The notes beneath the pieces are model-generated. The model saw nothing but the letters and a program-made list of their open reading frames with translations, made no database searches and was not told where the DNA came from. From Pedobacter roseus (lineage in GTDB: Bacteria; Bacteroidota; Bacteroidia; Sphingobacteriales; Sphingobacteriaceae), in NCBI RefSeq assembly GCF_014395225.1, contig NZ_CP060723.1, positions 1,798,001-1,862,000 of the forward strand: 64,000 nucleotides of DNA, written 5' to 3'. This document shows, piece after piece, positions 42,801-51,600 of this stretch. Position numbers and translations under genes: made by a program. Position 1 is the stretch's first letter. Each line of letters starts with the position of its first letter.

Positions 42801-44330
42801 CTATGTGATGGAAATATTGAGTTTTTAGGAAGGACTGATGACCAGGTAAAGGTCCGGGGTCATAGAATCGAACTGGGTGAAATTGAATATGCACTGTCAA
42901 ATGTAAGTGAAATCGAGCAGGCCAAAGTTTTGACCCTAAAAGATAAAGATGGCACTAATGCCCTCGCGGCATATTATGTTACTGACAACAATAGTTGTTT
43001 TACCTTAAATAGAATTGTTAAAAATCGCTCCACTTTCAGTAACCCGATTTTGTATGAGGTAGATCAAATGTCCTTTTATTCCACTAATAAGTCAGAACTA
43101 CATTACCTATATAACGAGATTTTTACTGATGCTATCTATAATAGACATGGAATTGTACTTTCTGAGGGGAATACAATAATAGACATTGGTGCAAATGTTG
43201 GTTTATTCAGTATTTATGCTAACCTACAAGCTCCAAATTTAAAAATATTCGCATTTGAGCCAATCCCTGCAATATTTGAGATATTAAAACTCAATACTGA
43301 ATTGTATCGAGGTGATTTTCGAGTCTTCAATTTTGGTATTTCGAGAAAAAGTGAAACAGTTGCGTTAAATTATTATCCAAACGCAAGTATTTTTTCTGGA
43401 AGATATTCTAATGAAGCAGACCTTCCCAACACTCTAAAAACATACTTTAGAAATAGTAACGATTTGAGTGTTAGATATGAAGAAGAGATCGCAGAATTAA
43501 TTGATGATAAACTCTATTTTGAAGCTTGCGAATGTCAACTGAAAAGTCTTTCAGATGTTATTTTTCAAAATAACATCACGAAGATAGATCTTTTAAAAAT
43601 TGATGTAGAGATGGCTGAATTAGATGTTTTAGATGGGATATCGGAAGAAGATTGGAAAAAAATCAATCAGATTGTAATTGAAGTTCATGATGTTGACGGA
43701 AGACTCGACATAATTCGGGAAATTTTGACTTTGAAAAATTTCAGCTACTTGGTTGAACAGAGTAAACATTTAACGAACACTAAACTATATAATATTTTTG
43801 CCTTTTCTCAGTCTTTTAATGACAATATTCCTAGGAAAATTCAAATCGGTAAAGATAAAAAGGAGTGGTATAGTCTCAGTTCTTTTAACTTATATCTTAA
43901 TCAATCCTTGACTAGATTTTTACCTGATTATATGCAACCGGATTTTTTTATTCCGGTTTCAAGCATTCCTTTAAATCATAATGGAAAGGTTGATAAAAGA
44001 TCGTTGTTATTAAATATATCATTATCTAATGATCTTATTGAATTTATTGGTCCAGGTGACGAAATACAGAGTAGACTAATTGACATTTGGCAAAATATCT
44101 TGGATGTGCCCAAAATAGGGATTTTGAATAGTTTTTTCGATTTAGGAGGGCATAGTCTCAAAGTTGCAAATCTTGTTGCCTCTATACATAGAGCGTTTGG
44201 TGTTAAGATTAGTGTAAAAGAGATCTTCGCAAATCCTACAATCGAAAAACTTAGCGAAGTTATAAAAGCTAACCAATGGCTATCAAAACCACAGTCTGAT
44301 TTAACTAACGGAAATACTTTTGAGATATGA
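36879..44330 (+). CDS. orf9: NRPS, docking-C-A-PCP-C-A(FkbM methyltransferase)-PCP
   Basis: Unbroken 2483-residue two-module synthetase. Residues 1-60 form a TubC-type docking domain. Module 1: L-accepting condensation domain (MHHIISDGWSMG near residue 203), A domain (about 38430-39930) with pocket D-A-S-T-I-A-A-I-C (Phe/Tyr-like), PCP (Ser1065). Module 2: the unusual condensation domain shared with orf8 (SHHAIIDGWS), then an A domain with pocket D-V-W-H-I-S-L-I-D, the established serine code. This A domain carries an FkbM-type methyltransferase between a8 (RGHRIELGEIE) and the a10 segment (NHNGKVDKRSL), so an O-methylserine is a reasonable prediction. PCP2 has Ser2426. The tail GNTFEI may dock with orf10. 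The stop overlaps the orf10 start as ATGA. Because it is intact, this gene is the best reference for the broken copies elsewhere. Confidence 0.96.
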   Translation: MVKELLTKLKSHNVLLKLVNDELIVKFPKGKTSASLINEIKNNKQNIIQYLLATYTYSDTKIPKIDFQTNSYALSSSQRRLWILSQFPEANVAYNMPGVYIFSGSVNADGLFHSFSQLQERHEILRTVFREDGEGVVRQVVLTSSESGFFLEQRDLQGKDASFVDSVVESDFVRPFDLSSGPLFRAGLYRVSQDRWVFTYVMHHIISDGWSMGILIRELLSLYNSYVLGEENALPPLRIQYRDYAAWQQAELSGSRYEEHRSYWLDHLSGELPVLELLGGRARPSVKTYNGGVVHRMLGSDLSSGLRSLSQERGATLFMGLLACVNVLLYRYSGQSDLIIGTPMAGREHSDLEDQIGFYVNTVALRSRFSGSDSFLELVDHVRGVSLGAYEHQAYPFDELLEELHLQRDMSRSPLFDVQVVLNEIKEENRNLSELNVEKYDVSLKTSRFDIVFSFVDNNEKLGLSIVYNSDIYDEPAMLRMSGHFEHLLSGLLSSPDAPVGDIDYLGTVERSLLLGDFNSTGSDYPRDRSIVDLFEEQVLLCPEHTAVVYGSARLSYSELNMLSNRLAHYLREVHGIGAGDLVGILQDRSDLLIVSILGVLKSGGAYVPIDPDYPRDRIDYMLKDSGCGILLTQTEYVFGLESFPGELFAVDIQLSGLDTSAENPVGVSGADDLAYVIYTSGSTGIPKGVMIEHGAIVNTILSQIKTFKIKAKASGIQFASSSFDASVSEIFIILTSGGTLFVVEEVTKLDPSLFEDYLQVNVIDILTLPPSYLRLLNLDKIKTLDTLISAGESADLQDAKEFSKYGNYFNAYGPTECSICVSVFKVIDKLTNVRLIPIGRPISNSRVYILDVSGHLCGIGIPGEICVSGAGLARGYLNRPELTAERFVPNPYLAGELMYLTGDIGRWLADGNIEFLGRADDQVKVRGYRIELGEIESVLQGHADVDSCVVVARENSSGDKDLIAYVVGSEGLDVSVLRGYLGGMLPQYMVPGHYVGLASLPLTPNGKVDRRSLPDPEGLELGSGREYVAPRTETERALVSIWQDVLGKEGIGVKDNFFELGGDSIKILRIISEFRNTMHIDLSISEVYKGGTIESILNQSSLGHMIREDNGLRLLEIDNWIEELKLKILSVDNFLDKENIEDIYPMSDIEKGMTYGSVLNRDSSVYHDQMVQRKIFSDFDIGRFSSALDFLIEKHSILRTGFNLTDYETEIQIVYKKVSIPLTYENISDISRGEQEIAIQEFMKAEIGSFNDISRAPLWQMNVFNLGENELVFVFQSHHAIIDGWSESMFLTELNNLYLRLEKEPDYRPDKLKTSYRDFILQHELDKSNVSIKSFWKKELEGHTRLDIFAGEEETERYSFSVDSDTVAAITDFAQKSKISVKSVALSAFVYLLKVLEYGEEVITGVVTNTRPTCEDSDKILGCFLNTIPFRVKFDEDKSCSSFMADINQKLIELKAYERLSLLEIAKGEDKPSKSGNPFFDVIFNYVDFHSYNDILHEEKENEKMLSKMEIGSFGKTNTYLDFTVNVTGGQFGIGVSLNKKLKSNFSSEKFCKTYSAILSALILTPDLRFSSLNYLSSTEQEEILYRFNPPAAPYSNERTLIELFQQQVIQNPENVAVHFGTQKLSYRKLDTISNQLAFFLIDNYRIKRGDFIGIALQRSEWIIVSILAVIKTGAAYVPIDVDFPRERIDFIKDDSNCKLIIDRSFLNRFKAVDKTGTDHDLPRVNQPTDLIYLMYTSGSTGSPKGCMLQHNSIINRIEWMWQKYNFTSNDVFLQKTSFTFDVSVWELLMPICFGASMVVCNKKDIVSPLRLLKLVERNRISCIHFVPSALDSFMFSVFNDDKLVRSLESLRLVITSGEELKLSTTKKWYSKIMTPIYNLYGPTEAAIDVTFFDTSRDDLKILIGKPIWNTQIFILNGGNQLCPVGVPGEICISGVGLSRGYHNNEKLTSKVFVTNPFFPAQKMYKTGDVGRWLCDGNIEFLGRTDDQVKVRGHRIELGEIEYALSNVSEIEQAKVLTLKDKDGTNALAAYYVTDNNSCFTLNRIVKNRSTFSNPILYEVDQMSFYSTNKSELHYLYNEIFTDAIYNRHGIVLSEGNTIIDIGANVGLFSIYANLQAPNLKIFAFEPIPAIFEILKLNTELYRGDFRVFNFGISRKSETVALNYYPNASIFSGRYSNEADLPNTLKTYFRNSNDLSVRYEEEIAELIDDKLYFEACECQLKSLSDVIFQNNITKIDLLKIDVEMAELDVLDGISEEDWKKINQIVIEVHDVDGRLDIIREILTLKNFSYLVEQSKHLTNTKLYNIFAFSQSFNDNIPRKIQIGKDKKEWYSLSSFNLYLNQSLTRFLPDYMQPDFFIPVSSIPLNHNGKVDKRSLLLNISLSNDLIEFIGPGDEIQSRLIDIWQNILDVPKIGILNSFFDLGGHSLKVANLVASIHRAFGVKISVKEIFANPTIEKLSEVIKANQWLSKPQSDLTNGNTFEI
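39392..40060 (+). repeat. Shell family II, back half of A domain (reference copy)
   Basis: From SNSRVYILDVSGHLC to the A-PCP linker. Copies lie at about 28386, 46815, 49980, 54453, 57637 and 62088. A shorter copy in orf8 begins only at motif a7 (about 32890). Confidence 0.9.
42970..43890 (+). other. FkbM-family methyltransferase domain inserted in the Ser-type A domain
   Basis: This covers residues about 2031-2338 of orf9. The SAM motif is IIDIGANVGLFSIYA (near 43180) followed by FAFEPIPAIFEIL, and the later KIDLLKIDVEMAELDVL segment is the FkbM signature (usually DVEGAE; here the Gly is Met). FkbM enzymes are generally O-methyltransferases. The surrounding A domain is otherwise complete. 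Confidence 0.88.
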
Positions 44331-46183
44331 AGAACGCAATTGACTTGATTTTAAAATTAGCCCAAAATAACATTTCTATCTTTCTTGAAGGTGGACGGCT
44401 AAAAATTCACACACACGAGAATTCTGTAGATGATCTGATCAGGAAAGAGGTGTTGCTATACAGAGAAGAGCTAATCAATTATCTTTCAACTCATACAGTT
44501 GATACAAAAATTCCAAAGATTGACTTTCAAACTGGTTCTTATGCTTTGTCATCGTCCCAGCGCCGATTATGGATATTGAGCCAGTTTCCTGAGGCGAATG
44601 TGGCATACAATATGCCCGGTGTTTATGTTTTCAGCGGTTCGGTGAACGCGGATGGTCTTTTTCACAGTTTTTCACAGCTGCAGGAGCGGCATGAGATCCT
44701 GCGTACGGTTTTCCGGGAGGATGGTGAGGGTGTTGTCCGTCAGGTCGTTCTTACTTCGTCTGAGAGCGGTTTCTTTCTTGAGCAGCGGGACCTTCAGGGA
44801 AAAGATGCTTCTTTTGTCGATTCGGTTGTTGAGTCCGATTTTGTTCGTCCCTTTGATCTTTCGTCAGGCCCTCTTTTCCGGGCTGGTCTTTACCGTGTAT
44901 CGCAGGACCGCTGGGTCTTCACCTATGTGATGCACCATATCATAAGCGATGGCTGGAGCATGGGTATACTTATCCGTGAGCTTCTTTCTCTCTACAACAG
45001 TTATGTTCTTGGTGAAGAGAACGCTTTGCCTCCCTTGCGTATCCAGTACCGGGATTACGCCGCCTGGCAGCAGGCCGAGTTGTCGGGTTCCCGTTATGAG
45101 GAACACCGTTCCTACTGGCTGGACCATCTGTCGGGTGAGCTTCCTGTTCTTGAGCTCTTAGGTGGCCGAGCCCGCCCATCGGTAAAGACATACAATGGTG
45201 GTGTTGTACACCGTATGCTCGGTTCAGATCTGAGCAGTGGCCTGAGATCTTTGAGCCAGGAACGGGGCGCTACGCTTTTCATGGGCCTACTGGCGTGCGT
45301 TAATGTTCTGCTATACCGCTACAGCGGCCAGAGCGATCTGATCATAGGTACGCCTATGGCCGGTCGTGAGCATTCTGACCTTGAGGACCAGATCGGTTTC
45401 TATGTGAATACGGTAGCACTACGGAGCCGTTTTTCGGGTTCGGACAGTTTTCTTGAACTGGTTGACCATGTCCGTGGGGTAAGCCTTGGGGCCTATGAGC
45501 ACCAGGCCTATCCGTTCGATGAGCTGCTGGAAGAACTTCACCTGCAGCGTGACATGAGCAGAAGTCCCCTGTTTGATGTTATGGTGGTTCTTAGTAATGA
45601 TGGACAGGTTTCGAAAACTAGAGAAAAGCCTAATGGTTTTTTAGTAGATTCATATAAGCCAATAAAAAACATCATCAGCAAGTTTGATTTGCAATTTAGT
45701 TTTTCAGAATTATCGGATGGCATTGCTTTTAATCTTGAATACAACAGTGACATTTATGATGAGCCGGCGATGTTGCGTATGACTGGCCATTTTGAGCATC
45801 TCCTTTCCGGCCTGCTGTCCAGTCCGGATGCTCCCGTTGGGGATATTGATTACCTTGGTACTGTGGAGCGTTCGCTGTTATTGGGGGATTTCAATTCGAC
45901 AGGTTCAGACTATCCGCGGGACCGCAGTATAGTTGATCTTTTCGAGGAGCAGGTTCTGCTCTGCCCCGAGCATACAGCAGTAGTTTTTGGTTCAGTGCGT
46001 CTGAGCTACAGCGAACTGAACATGCTTTCCAACCGTCTTGCCCATTATCTCCGGGAGGTCCATGGCATCGGTGCGGGCGATCTTGTGGGGATCCTTCAGG
46101 ACCGCAGTGATTTGCTGATCGTTTCTATTCTGGGTGTTCTTAAATCTGGAGGGGCCTATGTTCCCATCGACCCTGACTATCCC
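44327..46183 (+). CDS. orf10, part 1: docking-C-A (front)
   Basis: Start of the largest gene in the window, which runs past base 64000 and is broken four times. It opens with a TubC-type docking domain (LAQNNISIFLEGGRLKI) overlapping the orf9 stop by 4 bp. The condensation domain of module 1 (about 44535-45860; MHHIISDGWSMG) has a unique end segment (about 45585-45740). The front of the first A domain follows. Its frame is lost at the C run 46181-46183; the literal stop is at 46207. The shell is near-identical to the copies in orf8 and orf9. Confidence 0.93.
46181..46183 (+). other. Frame break 9 in orf10 (C3, intact copies C4)
   Basis: At the DYPRDRIDY segment the other copies read CTATCCCCGGG; one C is missing here. 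Confidence 0.9.
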
Positions 46184-48603
46184 GGGATCGGATTGATTAC
46201 ATGCTAAAGGACAGTGGATGCCGTGCTGTTCTGGATTCGGATGAGATCAGCCGTTTTGTTTCCTGTTCTGAAGATTACCGTGCAGAGAATCCTGTAGGAG
46301 TTTCTGGGGCTGATGACCTTGCGTATGTAATGTATACCTCTGGTTCTATTGGATTAGCCAAAGGGGTTTTAACCGAACATAGTAATGTGGTTCGTTTAGT
46401 AAAAAATACGAACTACATAAATTTCTCGGGAGATGAGGTACTTCTTTCCACAGGTTCAATTTCCTTCGACGCTACAATTTTCGAGTATTGGGGGATGCTG
46501 TTAAATGGTTGTATATTGGTGTTGTGTAAGCAGTCGGTTTTATTAGATCCTGTAGAGCTTTCAAAAGAAATGCGCCTTCATGGGATTAACACGATGTGGT
46601 TTACTTCCGGGTGGCTTAATCAATTGGTTGATGCTGATATTGAAATCTTCAGGGGATTGAGAACACTGATTGCGGGAGGAGATAGGCTATCTGTTTTACA
46701 TATTAACAAGCTAGTTTCAGTATATCCTTATCTGAAGCTTATAAATGGTTATGGTCCTACAGAAAATACAACTTTTTCGTTGACCTATGAGATATCCGGT
46801 AATGTTTCATCGATTCCTATCGGGCGTCCTATTTCAAACAGCCGTGTTTATATACTTGACGTTTCGGGCCATCTTTGCGGTATCGGCATTCCGGGTGAGA
46901 TCTGTGTTTCCGGTGCGGGGCTAGCGCGGGGCTACCTTAACCGTCCCGAGCTGACTGCGGAGCGTTTTGTTCCGAACCCTTATCTGGCTGGGGAGCTGAT
47001 GTACCTTACGGGTGACATCGGGCGCTGGCTGCCTGACGGTAACATTGAGTTCCTGGGGCGTGCTGATGACCAGGTGAAGGTCCGTGGTTACCGGATCGAG
47101 CTTGGGGAGATCGAGAGTGTTCTCCAGGGTCATGCGGATGTTGATTCGTGTGTTGTGGTTGCACGTGAGAACAGTTCGGGGGATAAGGACCTTATCGCTT
47201 ATGTGGTGGGTTCGGAAGGTCTTGACGTATCGGTCCTGCGGGGCTACCTTGGGGGCATCCTTCCCCAGTACATGGTTCCCGGCCATTATGTGGGTCTTGC
47301 CTCTCTTCCGCTGACGACTAACGGTAAGGTGGACCGCCGTTCCCTTCCGGATCCAGAGGGGCTTGAGCTTGGCAGCGGGAGGGAGTATGTTGCTCCGCGC
47401 ACAGAGACGGAGCGTGCACTGGTTTCGATCTGGCAGGATGTACTTGGAAAGGAGGGGATTGGGGTAAAAGACAACTTCTTCGAGCTTGGGGGGCATAGTT
47501 TGAAAGTTATCCTTCTTAGCGGACAGATACACAAAAAAATGGACATACGGCTTGCCCTGAAAGATTTTTTTGAACATCCGCTGCTTGAAGAGCAGTCGAT
47601 GCTAATTGAGCAGGCCCAAAAGGATTCTTTTTCTTTCATTTCCGCTGTTCCCGGATCTGGTTCTTATGCTTTGTCATCGTCCCAGCGCCGATTATGGATA
47701 TTGAGCCAGTTTCCTGAGGCGAATGTGGCATACAATATGCCCGGTGTTTATGTTTTCAGCGGTTCGGTGAACGCGGATGGTCTTTTTCACAGTTTTTCAC
47801 AGCTGCAGGAGCGGCATGAGATCCTGCGTACGGTTTTCCGGGAGGATGGTGAGGGTGTTGTCCGTCAGGTTGTTCTTACTTCGTCTGAGAGCGGTTTCTT
47901 TCTTGAGCAGCGGGACCTTCAGGGAAAAGATGCTTCTTTTGTCGATTCGGTTGTCGAGTCCGATTTTGTTCGTCCCTTTGATCTTTCGTCAGGCCCTCTT
48001 TTCCGGGCTGGTCTTTACCGTGTATCGCAGGACCGCTGGGTCTTCACCTATGTGATGCACCATATCATAAGCGATGGCTGGAGCATGGGTATACTTATCC
48101 GTGAGCTTCTTTCTCTCTACAACAGTTATGTTCTTGGTGAAGAGAACGCTTTGCCTCCCTTGCGTATCCAGTACCGGGATTACGCCGCCTGGCAGCAGGC
48201 CGAGTTGTCGGGTTCCCGTTATGAGGAACACCGTTCCTACTGGCTGGACCATCTGTCGGGTGAGCTTCCTGTTCTTGAGCTCTTAGGTGGCCGAGCCCGC
48301 CCATCGGTAAAGACATACAATGGTGGTGTTGTACACCGTATGCTCGGTTCAGATCTGAGCAGTGGCCTGAGATCTTTGAGCCAGGAACGGGGCGCTACGC
48401 TTTTCATGGGCCTACTGGCGTGCGTTAATGTTCTGCTATACCGCTACAGCGGCCAGAGCGATCTGATCATAGGTACGCCTATGGCCGGTCGTGAGCATTC
48501 TGACCTTGAGGACCAGATCGGTTTCTATGTGAATACGGTAGCACTACGGAGCCGTTTTTCGGGTTCGGATAGTTTTCTTGAACTGGTTGACCATGTCCGT
48601 GGG
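46181..48603 (+). CDS. orf10, part 2: Val-type A-PCP, then C domain of module 2
   Basis: Continuation of orf10; the first ATG is at 46201. The A domain pocket reads D-A-F-W-I-G-G-T-F, the established valine code. Its a3 phosphate loop is altered: TSGSIGLAKG instead of TSGSTGTPKG. Motifs a7-a10, a PCP (serine at 47497, ELGGHSLK) and the condensation domain of module 2 (about 47660 onward; MHHIISDGWSMG) follow. The frame is lost at the G run 48601-48603; the literal stop is at 48606. Confidence 0.92.
48601..48603 (+). other. Frame break 10 in orf10 (G3, intact copies G4)
   Basis: Four other copies of this C-domain site read GTCCGTGGGGTAAGC; one G is missing here. Confidence 0.9.
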
Positions 48604-51600
48604 TAAGCCTTGGGGCCTATGAGCACCAGGCCTATCCGTTCGATGAGCTGCTGGAAGAACTTCACCTGCAGCGTGACATGAGCAGGAGCCCCCTGTTTGA
48701 TATTATGGTAGTTTTGCAAAATGAAGAAAGCGAAACCTCTAAAAATATACAAGGAATTTCCATTTCCAACCATAATACTAAGCAATATCAGATTAGTAAA
48801 TTTGACTTGACCTTCAAATTTTACTGGGTAGGACATCACCTTGCTTTTAATCTTGAATACAACAGTGACATTTATGATGAGCCGGCGATGTTGCGTATGT
48901 CTGGCCATTTTGAGCATCTCCTTTCCGGCCTGTTGTCCAGTCCGGATGCTCCCGTTGGGGATATTGATTACCTTGGTACTGTGGAGCGTTCGCTGTTATT
49001 GGGGGATTTCAATTCGACAGGTTCAGACTATCCGCGGGACCGCAGTATAGTTGATCTTTTCGAGGAGCAGGTTCTGCTCTGCCCCGAGCATACAGCAGTA
49101 GTTTTTGGTTCAGTGCGTCTGAGCTACAGCGAACTGAACATGCTTTCCAACCGTCTTGCCCATTATCTCCGGGAGGTCCATGGCATCGGTGCGGGCGATC
49201 TTGTGGGGATCCTTCAGGACCGCAGTGATTTGCTGATCGTTTCTATTCTGGGTGTTCTTAAATCTGGAGGGGCCTATGTTCCCATCGACCCTGACTATCC
49301 CCGGGAGCGGATTGATTACATGCTAAAGGACAGTGGATGCGGAATCCTTCTCACGCAGACCGAATATGTCTTTGGTCTGGAATCTTTTCCGGGCGAACTT
49401 TTCGCTGTCGATATCCAGCTATCAGGTCTGGATACCTCGGCAGAGAACCCTGTAGGAGTTTCTGGGGCTGATGACCTTGCGTATGTGATCTACACTTCGG
49501 GTTCGACCGGAACCCCAAAAGGTGTAATGATTGAACAAAAGGGTGTTGTGCGTTTAATAAGACAAACAAATTATATTTTAATTGAAAAAGATGATGTTAT
49601 TTTAAGTTTATCGAATTTTTCCTTCGATGGTTTTGCGTTTGATATTTTTACAGCTATTTTAAATGGTGCATCAATCGTCATAACTCCAAGTAATGTTTTA
49701 ACTGATTTAGATAACTTAAAAAGTGTAATTAAAGCCAATAATGTAAGCCAATTTTTAGTTACGACTGCTTTATTTAATGTGCTTGCTGAGAATTTAATTC
49801 TTGAAGATACAGATGTCAAAAATATATTTTTTGGTGGCGAAAAGGTTTCTGTGAACCACGTAAAAAAGTTTAAGATTCAAAATAAACAAATTAAGCTAAC
49901 ACACCTTTATGGGCCGGCAGAAAATACAACTCTTTCTACGTGGTTTCTAATAGAAAAGGTTGATCCAGATGTTTCATCGATTCCTATCGGGCGTCCTATT
50001 TCAAACAGCCGTGTTTATATACTTGACGTTTCGGGCCATCTTTGCGGTATCGGCATTCCGGGTGAGATCTGTGTTTCCGGTGCGGGGCTAGCGCGGGGCT
50101 ACCTTAACCGTCCCGAGCTGACTGCGGAGCGTTTTGTTCCGAACCCTTATCTGGCTGGGGAGCTGATGTACCTTACGGGTGACATCGGGCGCTGGCTGCC
50201 TGACGGTAACATTGAGTTCCTTGGGCGTGCTGATGACCAGGTGAAGGTCCGTGGTTACCGGATCGAGCTTGGTGAGATCGAGAGTGTTCTCCAGGGTCAT
50301 GCGGATGTTGATTCGTGTGTTGTGGTTGCACGTGAGAACAGTTCGGGGGATAAGGACCTTATCGCTTATGTGGTGGGTTCGGAAGGCCTTGACGTATCGG
50401 TCCTGCGGGGCTACCTTGGGGGCATCCTTCCCCAGTACATGGTTCCCGGCCATTATGTGGGTCTTGCCTCTCTTCCGCTGACGCCAAACGGTAAGGTGGA
50501 CCGCCGTTCCCTTCCGGATCCAGAGGGGCTTGAGCTTGGCAGCGGGAGGGAGTATGTTGCTCCGCGCACAGAGACGGAGCGTGCACTGGTTTCTGTTTAT
50601 CAGGACGTGCTCAAAAAAGCAGGTATTGGCATACGCGAAGACTTTTTTGCTTTAGGAGGGGATTCGATAAAATCCATCCAGGTGGTTTCCCGATTGAAAC
50701 AACAGGGTTATTCGCTGACGATCCAGGATGTTTTGCTCTATCCTGTCATAGAGGAACTATCTCTGTATGTTCGGTCTGTCAGCCGTTCTGTAGACCAGGG
50801 GGTTTTCCAGGGGGTTATTCCCTTGAGCCCTATCCAGCATTATTTCCTTGGAGGCAGCTCTGGGGATAAGCACCATTATAACCAGTCTGTTCTTTTGAGC
50901 AGCAGTGAGCCTATTTCGCCCGAAGGTCTCCGCGCATGCCTTGGGCACCTTGTTCTTCACCATGACAGCCTCCGTATGGTATACTTTCAGGATGAGCATG
51001 GCTGGGTTCAGGAGAATCTTGGCAGTGAGCAGGGCTTTTCATTGGATATACTGCCATATGAGCCCGGGGCATCCTTTGTTTCAGCCTGTGAGTCTGTTCA
51101 GTCTGGTATAGATCTTGGTACGGGACCTCTACTGAAAGCCTGTCTTTTTCAGGGCGACGGTTCCGATCGCCTTCTTCTGGTGGTACATCACCTGGTTGTG
51201 GACGGTGTTTCCTGGCGTATTCTCTTTGAGGATCTTTCGGTTCTTTATAGCCAGTACAGCTCGGGCAATGCGTTGGTCCTTCCAGCTAAAACTGATTCCT
51301 TTGGTTATTGGCAATCGGTCCAGATGGATTATTCTCTCAGTCCGCGCTTGTCCGGGGAGTCTGCCTACTGGTCTTCGTTAGAGGATGCCGGTGCGGATCT
51401 GCTTCCAATGGACAAGCCCGGGGGCAGCAATCTTGTTTCCGATGGGGCTTCCTGCTCCTTTACCCTTGGTTTGGAGGAGACTTCGCGCCTGCTTACGGAG
51501 TGTTATAGTTCATACCGTACCGATATAAATGATATTTTGCTCACTGCGCTGAGCCTTGGGCTGACAGATGTTTTTGGACTTGACCGTGTTATGGTTAAGC

